From assembly GCF_027887165.1 (NCBI RefSeq), contig NC_077228.1, forward strand, positions 388,121,692 to 388,185,691: 64,000 nt of DNA, in the 5' to 3' direction. The notes below the pieces were generated by a model. It was not told where the DNA came from. It saw only the letters and a list, made by a program, of their open reading frames with translations, and did not search any database. The stretch's first letter is position 1; the number at the start of each line of letters is the position of its first letter. Origin of the DNA: Monodelphis domestica. Lineage: Eukaryota; Chordata; Mammalia; Didelphimorphia; Didelphidae. The translations under genes and the position numbers were made by a program. Below are positions 35,186 to 45,482 of the stretch, one piece after another.

Positions 35186-36335
35186 TCTTTTTTTTTCTTC
35201 GTGATTTAGACATATATTTATTTCTTAAAAGATGTTTTTCCAATTACATGTAATAAAAATTTTAGCATATATTTTTATAAATTATAAGATCCAAATTGTC
35301 TCCCTCCCTTTCAGAGATGGTGTATAATTTGATCTGGGCTCTATATGTATTATCTTGCAAAATATACCTCCATATTGGTCATTTTAAGAGAACATGCATA
35401 TAAAGACAAAACCCCCAAATGAAAACATAGACTAACTTTCTCTAGAGATGGATAGCATTCTTTGTCACAAGTCCTTCAGAATTATCATGGATCATTGCAT
35501 TGCTTTGAGTAACTAAGTTTTTCACAATTGATTATACAATATTGCTGTTATTGTGTACAATATTCTAGTTCTGCTTCACTTTGCATCAATTCATGTAGGT
35601 CTTTTCAGCCTTTTCTGAAATTATTCTGTTTATTGTTTCTTATAGCACAATAGTTTTTGTCATATAACTCAATTTGTTCAGCCATTCCCCAACTAATGGA
35701 CATGTCCTCACTTTCTAGTTCTTTGCCACTACAAAAATAATGCTATAAATAATTTTGTACAAGTTGGTCATTTCCTCTTTTTTATGATCTCTTTGGGGTA
35801 CAGACCTAAAGTGGTATTATAAGATCAAAATATATGCATAAGTTAATAGCCCTTTTGACACAGTTCCAAATTACCTTCCATAGTAGTTGTATCAGTTCCC
35901 AACTCCATCAGCAATGCATTAGTGTCCCAATTTTACCACATCCCCTCCAATGTTTTTCACTTTCCTTTACTGTCTTATTGAGCAATCTGACAGCTGTGAG
36001 GTGGTAGCTCAGATTTGTTTTACTTTTCTTTCTCTAAACTAGAGTGATTTAGAACAGTTTTTCATATGATTATTGATGTCTTTAATTTCTTCATTTGAAA
36101 ACTTCTTGTGCATATCTTTTGACCATTTGTCGATTGAGGAATGACTTCCATTCTTATAACATTGATCTAGTTCTTTACATAATTGAGAAATTAGACCTTT
36201 ATCAGAGAAATTTGCTAAAAAGACTTTCCCAGATGGTTATTTCCCTTCTGATCTTGGTTACATTGATTTTGTTTGTACAAAATCTTTAAAATTTAATATA
36301 ATCAAAATTATTCATTTTACATTTTGTAATGTCAT
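35186..36335 (-). mobile_element. L1 3' end, minus strand, old family
   Basis: It begins with a T run, followed by an AT-rich 3' UTR. It then reads backwards through ORF2: 'caatttgttcagccattcccca', 'ctctttggggtacagaccta', 'catcagcaatgcattagtgt', 'gaccatttgtcgattgagga' and 'ttggttacattgattttgtttgtacaaa'. The same blocks occur in the same order in the intact L1 (49.25-49.86 kb). It is truncated at about 36335. Confidence 0.88.
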
Positions 36336-36929
36336 GGGATAAAGTTCTACTCCATTCTTTTTAGTCCATTCTTATTCCTTTTATAACACACATTTACTTT
36401 GGTTTTCAAGGTTTTGAGCCCTCAGAGAGTTCCATAGACACTAGAGAAATAAATCATCTTCTTAAATTGGCAGTCTTAGTTTTTGGAATGATTCAGACAA
36501 CCCCTTCCCAAATAGAGCTTGAGCATCCAAGAGATGATATTTTGGGGAGGCATCTTGTTTTTTAGTAGCATGGGGAAGATGAACCTGTTACTAGGTAATG
36601 ATTGTGAATGTGTATTTGTTTGTAAGAAGAAGAAGCACCTAACTTTTATTGGTAATTCCAAGTCCCTAGATGGGATGAAGGGGAACTCTTGTTTAGTACT
36701 AGTGAAAGAATAGGCAGCTCCTTCACATAGGCCTTTTAGAGGGTAAAACAATCTCCTAATGTGGCTTTCGTGGGGGAGATTTTGGTAGATGAGTCGGGGA
36801 ATACAGAGGAAGTGGTTGTATTGGAAGAGTCTAAAAATCAGCTGAGATCCCAGGATAGGTTGCAAGTAAGAAACTCATTGTCTCTTACAACTTTACAATG
36901 AATGACCTTCATGCATGATGAAGAACTGT
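36336..36929. other. No recognised feature
   Basis: It includes a 129-codon minus-strand frame (36476-36865), the longest outside the L1. It has no signal peptide, domain or compositional sign of a real gene, and I treat it as chance. Confidence 0.35.
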
Positions 36930-37100
36930 TCACTTTACCAGTCAATCAATAAACATTTAGTGAGAACCTACTATGTGCCAGGCACAGTATTAAGTGCTGA
37001 TGATACAAGGAAAGCTCTTTTCTTCAAGGAGCTTACAGTCTCATGGAGACAACATGCAAGTAGCTATGTACAAACAAGTAATCAGCAGGGTGAATACCAA
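36930..37100 (-). mobile_element. L2 3' end, minus strand
   Basis: Plus text 'caatcaataaacatttagtg', 'ctactatgtgccaggcacag' and 'aaggagcttacagtctcatg' is the complement of the L2 tail. Confidence 0.8.
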
Positions 37101-38269
37101 TTCCTCAATATTCTCTGATTCACACCACCAGAATCTGCCCTTGAGAGTCACATTAGGAGAATGTTTGATCCTATAAGAAGTCCATGTGAAGGAGTTTAGC
37201 TTTCTTTTGCTGGGACTAAATAATGTAATTAACAGAAGAAAGGGACTAGAATTTGGGATTGGGAAAGGCAAGGTCATCATCTCTGCTGTGGCCCTAATGT
37301 TTCTGATTGTTCTCTGATTCACTGGCTCATCTTGACTATGCTCTATCAGGAGACCTGCTGTGAACTTCAGAGATCTAACCACCTAAGACATGGACCAGAT
37401 TATTGAGATACAAAACTTGTACCTTTAAGAGGGAGAAAAAAAAAACTCACAAGATTTCTGGCTTTGTTAATCTTCCCTTTTATCTCTCTCTTTTTTATTT
37501 TTATGGTGACTTCATGGGGAAGGTATTGATTGAATTTTTTTTCTTATCCCTTTAGTACCACTTGTATCAGGGTTATTGTCCAGGAAAAGTCTTGCAAGCA
37601 TTTAAGTGATGGAAACTTATTTAGCAAAATTTCTAAGTACAGACAGATCTAGCTTAAAACGTAATTGATTAATGTTTAATAAAAAAAAAATCCAACATAG
37701 AGTAATTTAAGTTTTTGATTTTGTTAAGTTAAATATGCTGCTCAGGATCCATTTCTATTTAAGTGTGACATGATTGCTCTAGAATATGTATATGACCTTG
37801 CCACAATATGGGTGATTTGTGAGACTAGTATTCCCCACTTCCCCACCACAGTGATTAGCTTTCCTAAAAGGTCACAAACCTGATTGAACCTTGCCTCTCG
37901 TGACAGTTTTCAGTTCAGGTATGGGCATAAAAAGTCTACCCAAGTGGAATCAAGGCTCCTCTACCTTGGTACTTTTCTGAAAATCATGAGTTCCTATCCT
38001 GCTGACCAGATGCATATTTTCATAATGTAGAAAAGGGAGGTTCTGTCCTGAGGAGCCAACTGCATCCCTGATGAATATCTTTGATCCTTCAGGACAAAGA
38101 AAACCTACTTTCATTCGTTCTTTAGGGACTCATGAATGTCTCATTTCAAACTCAAATGGAACCTGAACTATCTCGGTGCCACAGGTGGTAGGCCCAACTT
38201 TTATGCCCCCAAATATAGTTAAGCATCTGAAAAGGGATTTTAATCCACATCTCATTAACTCTAAGCCTG
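37101..38269. other. No recognised feature
   Basis: About 1.2 kb. The 113-codon frame at 37041-37382 overlaps the L2 remnant and is not a recognised protein. Confidence 0.4.
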
Positions 38270-38335
38270 AGATTTGCACAAAGTGCTTTACCAGCCTTAA
38301 AACACTATATAAATATGAGTAATTACTATTAACAA
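38270..38335 (+). repeat. CORE-SINE 3' fragment
   Basis: 'acaaagtgctttaccagcct', 'aaaacactatataaatatgagt' then 'attactatta'. Confidence 0.55.
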
Positions 38336-38379
38336 CAGAGCATCCGAAGGTAACAGAATCTGGGCACATTTTCTTCCAA

Positions 38380-38935
38380 AAAGAACTTGTATTTTAACCC
38401 CATAAATAGAAAGCAAGTGCCCCACTGACATCCCAGAGGTCCAAGCCTAATTTCGAGGCTCTCATTTAGGCTGACCTTTCAGAAATGATGCTGGAAGGGC
38501 TATTGCTTCCTTTGCAAGAGGTATAATTTGGGGCTTTTACACCACCTGCCTGAGAATCAGCACGTCTTATTCTGTTTGGGGAAACTACATTTTGCTATCC
38601 CGGCAATTCCTGCAGCTTTTCCAATTAAAAGTCCCTGCTTTTCTGAAGAGCCTTTGTAAGCTTTCTGGAAATGCCTTTGTGTTGATTCCCCTTTATTTGT
38701 GTTTCCTTTTTAGCGTCCTCTTTGATATTGCCCAGAGCAAAGAAAGCATGTGCAAAGCTTAGATATAGAACTGTGAAAGTGCTGCTAGTCATAGTAGCCA
38801 GTTACTTATATAAATAGATAGGAAACATCTGTGGGAATGCAGGAAGTTTCAGTTGGCTCAGTGCTTCTCTTGAAGAGCTGCCTGTGGGCTGAAGGTATAA
38901 AGGCCGGTATGAAAGCAGCACCTAAGATGGGGTGC
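38380..38935. other. Apparently repeat-free stretch; candidate conserved noncoding DNA
   Basis: No repeat family is visible. Base composition is more even than the surroundings and homopolymers are few. A TATA-like 'tataaagg' occurs at 38896-38903. No long open frame or splice-bounded exon is evident. I infer unique sequence, and possible conservation is only a suggestion. Confidence 0.35.
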
Positions 38936-39349
38936 CAAATGGATTTAAAAGAAATTAGGAGAGAATCAGGGTTGAGGAATTATAAGGATAAGTAGTAAGA
39001 AGAGAAATTAACATCTGGAGAGCCCCATTCAGAGTTGGGGTCTGGAGTGGTGATTTCATTGGTACAGAGCAGGGTTGGCAAACCCTTTCCCAGTTCAAGT
39101 GCCCATAGGGCAAATTCAAGCTGTCTGTGAACTCCTACATTACTGAAGAGAGCGGAGGGAGAAAGTGCTTGCTTTGGACCACTGGACAGATGGGAAATAC
39201 AAAAAAATATCCCCCAGCACTGAGGGCAAATGGAGCAGCTCCTCTAGTGGTGGCTGGGCACTCAGGCCACAGCTTCACCAAAGAGTACATATGTAGGGAT
39301 CTCATCAAAGAGGAAAATTTCCTCCACTAATTCAGGCCATTACTTTCCC
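38936..39349. other. No recognised feature
   Basis: About 410 bp. Nothing supported. Confidence 0.4.
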
Positions 39350-39510
39350 TTCAATTTATAGTCTTATAGGGTTGCCTAGCTCACCTAAAAGTGAAATGAC
39401 TTGCCTTGCCAGTCAATATGTATTAGAAGCAGGATGGGAGCCCAAATTAGAACGAATTCTTTTTAAAGCAATGGAGTCTATCCATTGTGCTATGCAGTCT
39501 TCCTTTCTCC
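39350..39510 (-). repeat. CORE-SINE/MIR-like copy
   Basis: 'gaaatgacttgccttgccagtca', 'gaagcaggatgggagcccaaa' and 'gtctatccattgtgctatgca' in plus text. Confidence 0.6.
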
Positions 39511-39604
39511 ACTTTTGCCCACTTGGAGATACTGCCCTTCACTTCTCCACCCTCACAAGCTTCTCTGTTCCTCATACAAATATATGCAAAAAGCTTTGTG
39601 CCTA

Positions 39605-39835
39605 GTGAATCAGATACTAGAAATGGTGGAGCCAATAGACTAAGGTCGGAATCCCACCTTGGACTCTAGCTAAAGTTCGGTCAAGAGTAAATTACTTGAA
39701 ATTTTAAAGCCTGTTTCTTCACTTGACCTTTCTTAGCCTCAGTTTCCCCATTTAGAAAATGGAGATAATAATGCCACCTACTTCACAGGGTTATTATAAA
39801 GATCAATCAACTAACATTTAATAATTTCCTACTGT
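39605..39835 (+). repeat. CORE-SINE copy
   Basis: 'agcctcagtttccccatttag', 'aaaatggagataataatgcc', 'acttcacagggttattataaag'. Confidence 0.7.
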
Positions 39836-39849
39836 GTGTTACATAGCAT

Positions 39850-40085
39850 GTCCTAAACTGTATGTTCTACAGTTTAAGACTGGACAAAAAGATCTGAGAA
39901 TCATTATCAAAGACATAAGAGTTGAGTTCATAGGTAGTGATGCCATAATCAAATAAAATAATATTGAGGGAGAAGAGTAAAGGTTAAGGACAGAACCCAT
40001 GGAGACATCCAGTCTTACTGGGCATGGTCCAGGTCCAGCAAAGAAGAATGAGAAGACAGGTGGGGAACCAAGAGGTAACAAATGA
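39850..40085 (-). mobile_element. L2 RT-region remnant, minus strand
   Basis: Plus text 'gatctgagaatcattatcaa', 'gagggagaagagtaaaggtt', 'cagaacccatggagacatcc' and 'ggtccagcaaagaagaatgag' is the complement of an inner part of L2 ORF2. Confidence 0.65.
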
Positions 40086-40150
40086 CGTAACATTTGGTAA
40101 AGTACTTTCTGAATCTTAAGTGCTATTTAAATTTAGCTATTATTGTTATT
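40086..40150 (+). repeat. CORE-SINE 3' fragment
   Basis: 'ggtaaagtactttctgaatc' then 'taagtgctatttaaatttagct' and ATT repeats. Confidence 0.5.
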
Positions 40151-40415
40151 AGTTGTAGTTGTTCTGTTTTTTTCAGTTGTGTCCAACTGTTCATGTCCCA
40201 TTGGGGTTTTCTTGGTAAAGATACTGGAGTGGTTTGCCATTTCCTTCTCCATCTCATTTTATAGATTAGGAACTGAGTCAAACAAGATGAAGTAACTTGG
40301 TTAGGGTCACATAACTAGAAAGTGTTGGCTGAAGCCAGAATTGAACTTGGGAAGATGAGTCTTCCTGACTTCAGGCCAGGCACTTTATTTGCTGGAACAC
40401 ATAACTGCTCTGTGA
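40151..40415 (-). repeat. Marsupial CORE-SINE, long form
   Basis: Plus text 'agttgtgtccaactgttcat', 'aagatactggagtggtttgcc', 'ttccttctccatctcatttt' and 'gagtcttcctgacttcaggcc' is the same class as 21285-21533. Confidence 0.75.
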
Positions 40416-40460
40416 TTTTATTACTATTACTAAAAATTGGGAAAATGTAATATTTTCTAG

Positions 40461-40476
40461 CCATCTTACTCTTAAA
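40461..40476. repeat. Target-site duplication, left, of Mar1 at 40477
   Basis: ccatcttactcttaaa, repeated exactly at 40698-40713. Confidence 0.9.
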
Positions 40477-40697
40477 AAAATTTTTTTTTAAATTTTTTTA
40501 AAACCTTTACCTTCCGTCTTGGAGTCAATACTGTATATTGGCTCCAAGGCAGAAGAGTAGGAAGGGCTAGGCAATGGGGGTCAAGTGACTTGCCCAGGGT
40601 CACACAGCTAGGAAGTGTCTGAGGCCAGATTTGAACCTAGGACCTCCCGTCTCTAGGCCTAGCTCTCAATCCACTGAGCTACCCAGCTGCCCCCTAC
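40477..40697 (-). repeat. Mar1-type SINE, full length, with TSD
   Basis: On the minus strand it has the tRNA-like head 'ggcagctgggtagctcagtgg', then 'gaccctgggcaagtcacttg', 'gcctagcccttcc' and a 3' end reading 'ggaaggtaaaggtttt' with an A/T-rich tail. The 16-bp perfect duplication and low divergence indicate a fairly recent insertion into an older CORE-SINE, whose tail resumes at 40714. Confidence 0.93.
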
Positions 40698-40713
40698 CCA
40701 TCTTACTCTTAAA
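40698..40713. repeat. Target-site duplication, right, of Mar1 at 40477
   Basis: An exact copy of 40461-40476. Confidence 0.9.
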
Positions 40714-40849
40714 GGGTTGTTGTGAAGAATTTGTTTTGTATACTGTAAGATCATATACAAATATGAATTATTATTAAAATCCTATGAGGGGGAGGAGACT
40801 AGTCCCATTATTTCATTTATATAGAGAATTCTCAGTGTAGAAACTCCAT

Positions 40850-41005
40850 CCATCTATGGAGACTGACTACTTGGTAATTTATAGCACTAAAGACTTGGCC
40901 TGGGTATTAATAGGCTAAATGTCTTGTCCCAAAATGAAGAGTTAGTATATGATAGAAGCAAAATATGGCGCTATGTCTTTCTGACTCCAAGACACTCTTT
41001 AAATA
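40850..41005 (-). repeat. CORE-SINE/MIR-like remnant
   Basis: 'aggctaaatgtcttgtcccaa', 'atgatagaagcaaaatatgg' and 'tctttctgactccaagacac' in plus text. Confidence 0.5.
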
Positions 41006-41234
41006 TTAAATTAGAGTCAATTATTATTACCTTCCACCTATCTTATCAAACCATTTCAAGGAAGTATCTGAAAAACTCCTACATCTTAAGGCATAAAGAA
41101 CCAATAAAGCTTAATCTTTTACTGGTCATCAATAAGTCAATCAAATCAAAGGTCTACTATGTGCTGAAGATAATGCCTGAAACTAATTTATTTTAAAAGA
41201 AGAAGTCCTGTACTATTTCAACATTTTTTATCAG

Positions 41235-41425
41235 TAACTTGAATAAAGACACAGATGGCATCCTTATTGAATTTGCAGATGACATAAAACTGGGAAGGAA
41301 AGATGACACATTGGATGACAGTCAGGAACCACAAAGATTTCAACAGACCAGAATAATGTCCTGAATTTAAGATGAGCTTCATAGAGGTAAATATAAAGTT
41401 CTCTACCTGGGTTCAAAAAAATGAA
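41235..41425 (+). mobile_element. L3/CR1 RT fragment
   Basis: The plus strand reads 'LNKDTDGILIEFADDIKLG', which keeps the FADD active-site motif of CR1-clade reverse transcriptase. It then runs to 'KYKVLYLGS'. A short relic of one exon-sized block. Confidence 0.75.
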
Positions 41426-41444
41426 CTTTATGTAGAATGCAGAA

Positions 41445-41640
41445 GCATCAATCAATCAATAAATATCTATGAAGCACATATTATATGTCAGGCACTGTGC
41501 TAGGCACTGGGGCACCCAAACTCAACAATGAAAAATCCTTACCCACAAGGAACTTGCATTCTAGTTGGGGGAGACAGCAAGCACAAGAGTTCTCTGTAAT
41601 TTAGAGGACTGAAAGTTCAGTATGAATTAATAACGTGACA
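41445..41640 (-). mobile_element. L2 3' end, minus strand
   Basis: 'atcaatcaataaatatctat', 'tatatgtcaggcactgtgct', 'aaggaacttgcattctagtt', 'gggggagacag'. Confidence 0.75.
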
Positions 41641-41799
41641 AAGGCAGTTGAAACAAGTTAATGAAATCTCAGGTTGGACCTGGAGTCAGTGTTGAGAACA
41701 AGGGAGGTGATAATCCGGTTGTTCTGAGGGCAGTCATAATATTGCATGCAGCATTTTAATAAAAGCTGATATTTATATAGTGCTTTAAGCTTTGCTGAA

Positions 41800-41892
41800 T
41801 AATCAATCATTCAACAAACATTTATTAGACATCTTTTATGTACTAACACTTGTTAGGCACTGAGATACAAAAAATAAAAATTAAAGAGACCT
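41800..41892 (-). mobile_element. L2 3' end, start of a longer L2 split by SINEs
   Basis: 'atcaatcattcaacaaacatttatta' and 'ttgttaggcactgagataca' in plus text. The matching L2 ORF continues from 42236 after a 340-bp SINE pair. Confidence 0.7.
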
Positions 41893-42083
41893 GCCCGGGT
41901 GCAGTTGGATGGCTCATCAATAGAGTACAAGAAATGGAGATGGGCAGTATGAGGTTCAAAACTGACCTCAGACACATCCCAGTTGTGTAACCCTGGGGAA
42001 ATTACTAATTGCCCAATTGCCTAACCCTTATCACAATTCTTCCTTGGTACTGACACCTAATATTGATTTTAAGACAGAAGGTG
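41893..42083 (+). repeat. Mar1-type SINE (diverged)
   Basis: 'gtgcagttggatggctcatc', 'gtaaccctggggaaattact', 'ttccttggtactgacaccta', 'ttttaagacagaaggtgag'. It ends exactly where an opposite-strand copy begins. Confidence 0.7.
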
Positions 42084-42232
42084 AGAGAGTGGTAAGGGCT
42101 AAGCAATGGGGGTTAAGTGACTTGCTCAGGGTCACACAGCTAGGAAGTGTCTGAGGCCAGATTTGAACCTGGGACCTCCCAGCTCCATGAACTGGCTCTC
42201 AATCTATTGAGTCACCTAGCTGTGCTCAATGG
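42084..42232 (-). repeat. Mar1-type SINE, 3'-truncated, tail to tail with previous
   Basis: Plus text 'agagtggtaagggctaagca', 'gggggttaagtgacttgctc', 'agggtcacacagctaggaag' and 'caatctattgagtcacctag'. Its last 50 or so bases are missing at the junction. Confidence 0.8.
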
Positions 42233-42235
42233 AAG

Positions 42236-42935
42236 TAACATTTAACAAGACTGGAAAGGTAGGTTAGAGGCCAAATTATGAAGCCTTTAAACAAGCTATT
42301 TTTTTCCCCCCAGAGGTAACAAGAGGCTAAATCTATTGAAATTGATTGAGTATGAATGACATCATCAGACTTGTATTTAGGAAAAAGCACCTTTAAAGCT
42401 GTGCAGAAGATAAATTGGAATGGAGAGAGACTTGAGTCAAAGACATCAATTAAGAGGTCATTGCAGTAATCTTCATCACAGCTGACAAGAACTAGAATGC
42501 TGTCTATGTGAATAGAGAGAAGTCAGATGCAAGAGAGATACTGTGAAGGTAGAAATAGATTTGGCAGCTGATTGGATTAGTGCTGTGAAAGGAGAGTGAT
42601 GAGTTGAGAATAATACTGAGGTTGTGAACCTGAGGAACTGGAAGAAAGGTGGTCTGGCTAGAAATAGAAATATTTGTTAGGCAAAGAGTTTGGAAAAAGA
42701 GAATGAGTTCTGTCTTGGCGATATTGAATTTTAGACTTCCCTTGGAGGACACCTAGTTTGAAAAGTCCAAATAGACAAAAGGTGATGTGGGACAGGAGTT
42801 AAAGAGAAACTAAGGCTGAGTTATGTAAATTTATGAGTAATTGAGATGATAATTAAATTGATAAGAGCTGAAGAGGTCACCAAGAGATATATAGAGAAGA
42901 GGGCTTAGGACTTGGTTTTAGGAAGCATTCAAAGT
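42236..42935 (-). mobile_element. L2 ORF2 reverse-transcriptase remnant
   Basis: The minus strand encodes a relic of the L2 RT thumb region: 'MSSKGSLKFNIAKTEL' followed by 'LPVPQVHNLSIILNSSLSFH'. This corresponds to the L2 'W-x-x-N-x-L-x-L-N-x-x-K-T-E' and 'V-x-N-L-G-V-x-L-D' motifs. It extends left to the 'gattgagtatgaatgacatc' part nearer the 3' end. Stops prevent translation. Confidence 0.8.
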
Positions 42936-42944
42936 ATTTTGTTG

Positions 42945-43115
42945 TTGTGAATCTTGTGCCATTTCCTTCTCCAGCTTATTTTAAAGATGAGGAAATGAGT
43001 CAAACAGGATTGAGTGACTTGCCCAGGTTACAGTGCTAGTAAGTTTCTGAGGCTGGATTTGAACTCAGGTCTTTCTGACTTTGGGTCTGGGACTCAATTC
43101 ATTATGCTGTTATCT
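42945..43115 (-). repeat. Marsupial CORE-SINE, long form
   Basis: 'gccatttccttctccagctta', 'ggaaatgagtcaaacaggat', 'cttgcccaggttacagtgct'. Confidence 0.7.
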
Positions 43116-43265
43116 GCCTTACAAAGGAGGTACTACAGGTGTGTTAGTCCATTTTTGCATATGAGGACACTAGGGCTCAGAGAAGACAAGGAATTTGTCC
43201 ATAGGGACACTATAGAAATTGTTGGATCTGAATCTATCTAGGTCTCTTCTGATTCTATATTCTAG
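43116..43265 (-). repeat. CORE-SINE/MIR-like copy
   Basis: 'ttttgcatatgaggacacta', 'gggctcagagaagacaagga', 'attctatattctagtattct'. Confidence 0.55.
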
Positions 43266-43269
43266 TATT

Positions 43270-44275
43270 CTTTCTTTTAAAAATACATAAAAAATACACT
43301 TAATACATGCCTTTTGCTTTCATAGTACAAGCATCTCTGGATGTGAAAAATAAAAACAGTCAAACAAATCAATGGATACCATATTTGACAGTAGAGGTAA
43401 TATTCCACACCCAGTCTTATTCTTTGGGAAATGAAGTAATTTTTTTTATCATCTATTTTCTTGGCCAAAACTTCTTGGGTCATTACAATTACTCAGCATT
43501 TCCTTCCCTTTTAAAAAAATATAAATTTCATTGCTATCTTTTTCTTTTAGGTCACCTTTAAATATTTCTCTGATATCTATTTCCATATTCTTTCCCAGAT
43601 CTGTTTTTTTAGTAATCTCTTTTACATTTTTATAGTCATTGAATATATTGTTCTACTAATTCTGCTTTCTTCATTCTAACCAGTTAACATAAATATTTCA
43701 ATATTGCTTTGAATTAATCATAATCATTTTTTGGATCTCATATCTATATACCACACTTTGAACGACTACTTACCAGACAATTGTGTGAAGGAAGTTCATT
43801 CCCTCCCCCTCCTGAGTAGCTTGACCTATCCATCAAACATTCCCAACATAACACAGTTGCACCAGGTTTGGGTCCCTGTATGTATTGTATGTCAATAAAA
43901 GTCAAGGTTTGGGACTTGAGAGAAGTGAGAAGGGGACAGAAAAGAGACACGGGAACTGAGCAGGACCATAAGAGGGAAGGAGGAAGAGACTTGCAGGCTA
44001 GGGACCACGTGGTCAGGTTACTTATAGGAATGATGAGATTTAATGATGAGATGTGTACGCTTTCTAATAACCTTTATAAAATATATATCTGGGTAGAAAT
44101 ATTATTTCAATTCTTACACAATGGACAATCATTTAATTTCTAGTTTTTTGCTTCCACAGAAAGTAGTTATGAATGTTTTGATATACATAGGGTTTCTCTT
44201 TGGTTTTCTTGAAACATATGCCTAGTATGAGGCACTTTTTTCACTACTACTTTCTGTAAGGACATTTGATAGGCT
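43270..44275 (-). mobile_element. Very old L1 3' end, split by another insert
   Basis: Parts at 43.27-43.74 and 44.07-44.27 kb resemble the L1 3' UTR and last ORF2 codons. Examples are 'acaatggacaatcatttaatttctagt' and 'ttccacagaaagtagttatga'. A 320-bp insert of different composition separates them. Confidence 0.5.
43746..44065 (+). repeat. Insert of LTR-like composition within old L1
   Basis: It contains 'atgtcaataaaagtcaagg', which looks like a poly(A) region, followed by a purine-rich stretch. Neither ends nor a target duplication are clear, and no family is recognised. Confidence 0.3.
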
Positions 44276-44284
44276 ATAATTCCT

Positions 44285-44405
44285 ACAAGGGAAGATGACC
44301 AGAATCATAAGGAGACTGGAGACCAAGCCATACTGGTCTTAATTGGATGAAGAAAGACTATTAATCCAGAGAAGAGAAGAGTTAAGGGGAACACATTCTT
44401 CTCTT
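44285..44405 (+). mobile_element. L3/CR1 3' fragment
   Basis: 'gaagatgaccagaatcataa', 'ggagactggagaccaagcca' and 'ccagagaagagaagagttaa' match the L3 3' region. Confidence 0.65.
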
Positions 44406-44504
44406 CATTTATATGTTCTAGAAGTTATTACTGAGCCACTATCATATTTGAAAAATTATGGACAATGGGAGAAGCATTGTAAGATTGAAGAAGGTTAAAT
44501 GTTA

Positions 44505-44665
44505 TTGAAAAAGCAAAGAGAATCAAGTCTGCACACGATAAGCAACTGATTGAAACAGTGCTATGAAAGGGGAGTGATGAATTGAGAATAATACTGAGGT
44601 TGTGAACCTGAGGGACTGGAAGAAAGGTGGCCATTGCTAGAGATATAAATAGATTGACTCTAATT
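44505..44665 (-). mobile_element. L2 RT remnant, second copy
   Basis: The minus strand gives 'LPVPQVHNLSIILNSSLPFH', nearly the same relic as at 42.6 kb. Plus text shares 'gagaataatactgaggttgt' and 'gaacctgag'. Confidence 0.75.
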
Positions 44666-44689
44666 TCTGTGAAAATTCTAAAACAGATC

Positions 44690-44895
44690 ATTAAAGCTAG
44701 AGATATTTAAAAAAGGAAATAATGATTGTGAAGGACTGTCATGGCTGATCATGGCCAGGTCACAAATAGGCCATGCCAGGTAACTTTATTTCTTTTTCAG
44801 ACAATGTTATTAAATTAGTAGAGAGGAATGCTATAGACCTGGTTTGCCTAGATTTTAGCAAAACAGTTGATAAAATTTCTCATACTCTTCTTGTG
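44690..44895 (+). mobile_element. L3/CR1 RT fragment, upstream block
   Basis: It contains 'ctagattttagcaaaacagt' and 'ggccatgccaggtaac', equivalent to the 'LDFSKAFD' block of CR1-clade RT. Confidence 0.6.
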
Positions 44896-45339
44896 AAGAA
44901 TATAGATGGATGTGAATTATAGTTGTATTATATTGGGTATCTCTCTCTTCCTCTTGATCTCTGCTTCTTTGTGTTTTTCTGTTTCTCTTTAAATAATAAA
45001 TTTTGAATTAATTAAATGACTAGGCTCAAAGGATAATCATTAATGCTTTCTTGGTAATTTGGCAGATCTGCAGTGAGTACTGGGGATTTGTGCTTAGATC
45101 ATGTTTCTAGAGTCTCTTGTTAATAGTATTTGCATCTATCTTTTTTTTTTTACCTTGAAACTAACTTCTTGATTTTGACATCTTTGGATTCAAATATCTG
45201 TATGTCACTGCCTAGAAAAAGTGATTTCTGGCTTTGCTGCCATATCCCTAGCTTCTACTTGAGTGTGTATGGATTTCAGCTTTCCTCAATCTGGCCAGTC
45301 CTATTCATGACTGACCCCTTATTCCCTTTCCTTTAAGAT

Positions 45340-45482
45340 TACTTTCCACTTGTGTGTGTGTGTGTGTATCTTATATGTACATAGTTATGTGCATATTGTC
45401 TCTATAAGTAAGTCTCACGAAGGTAGAGTCTGTCTCTTTGCTTTTATATCCTCAGTGCTTAGCATAGTGTTGGGCACATAAT
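45340..45482 (+). mobile_element. L2 3' end, plus strand
   Basis: After a short TG repeat (45351-45368), 'gtctcacgaaggtagagtct' and 'cctcagtgcttagcatagtg' lead to 'ttgggcacataatg'. Confidence 0.65.

Noticed and set aside
36476..36865. 129-codon minus-strand open frame.
   Set aside because: No domain, no similarity I recognise, and no codon-use or splice context. The length is possible by chance in a 64-kb window.
38896..38903. TATA box of a gene promoter.
   Set aside because: No downstream open frame, CpG island or splice signal is seen. The motif alone occurs by chance.
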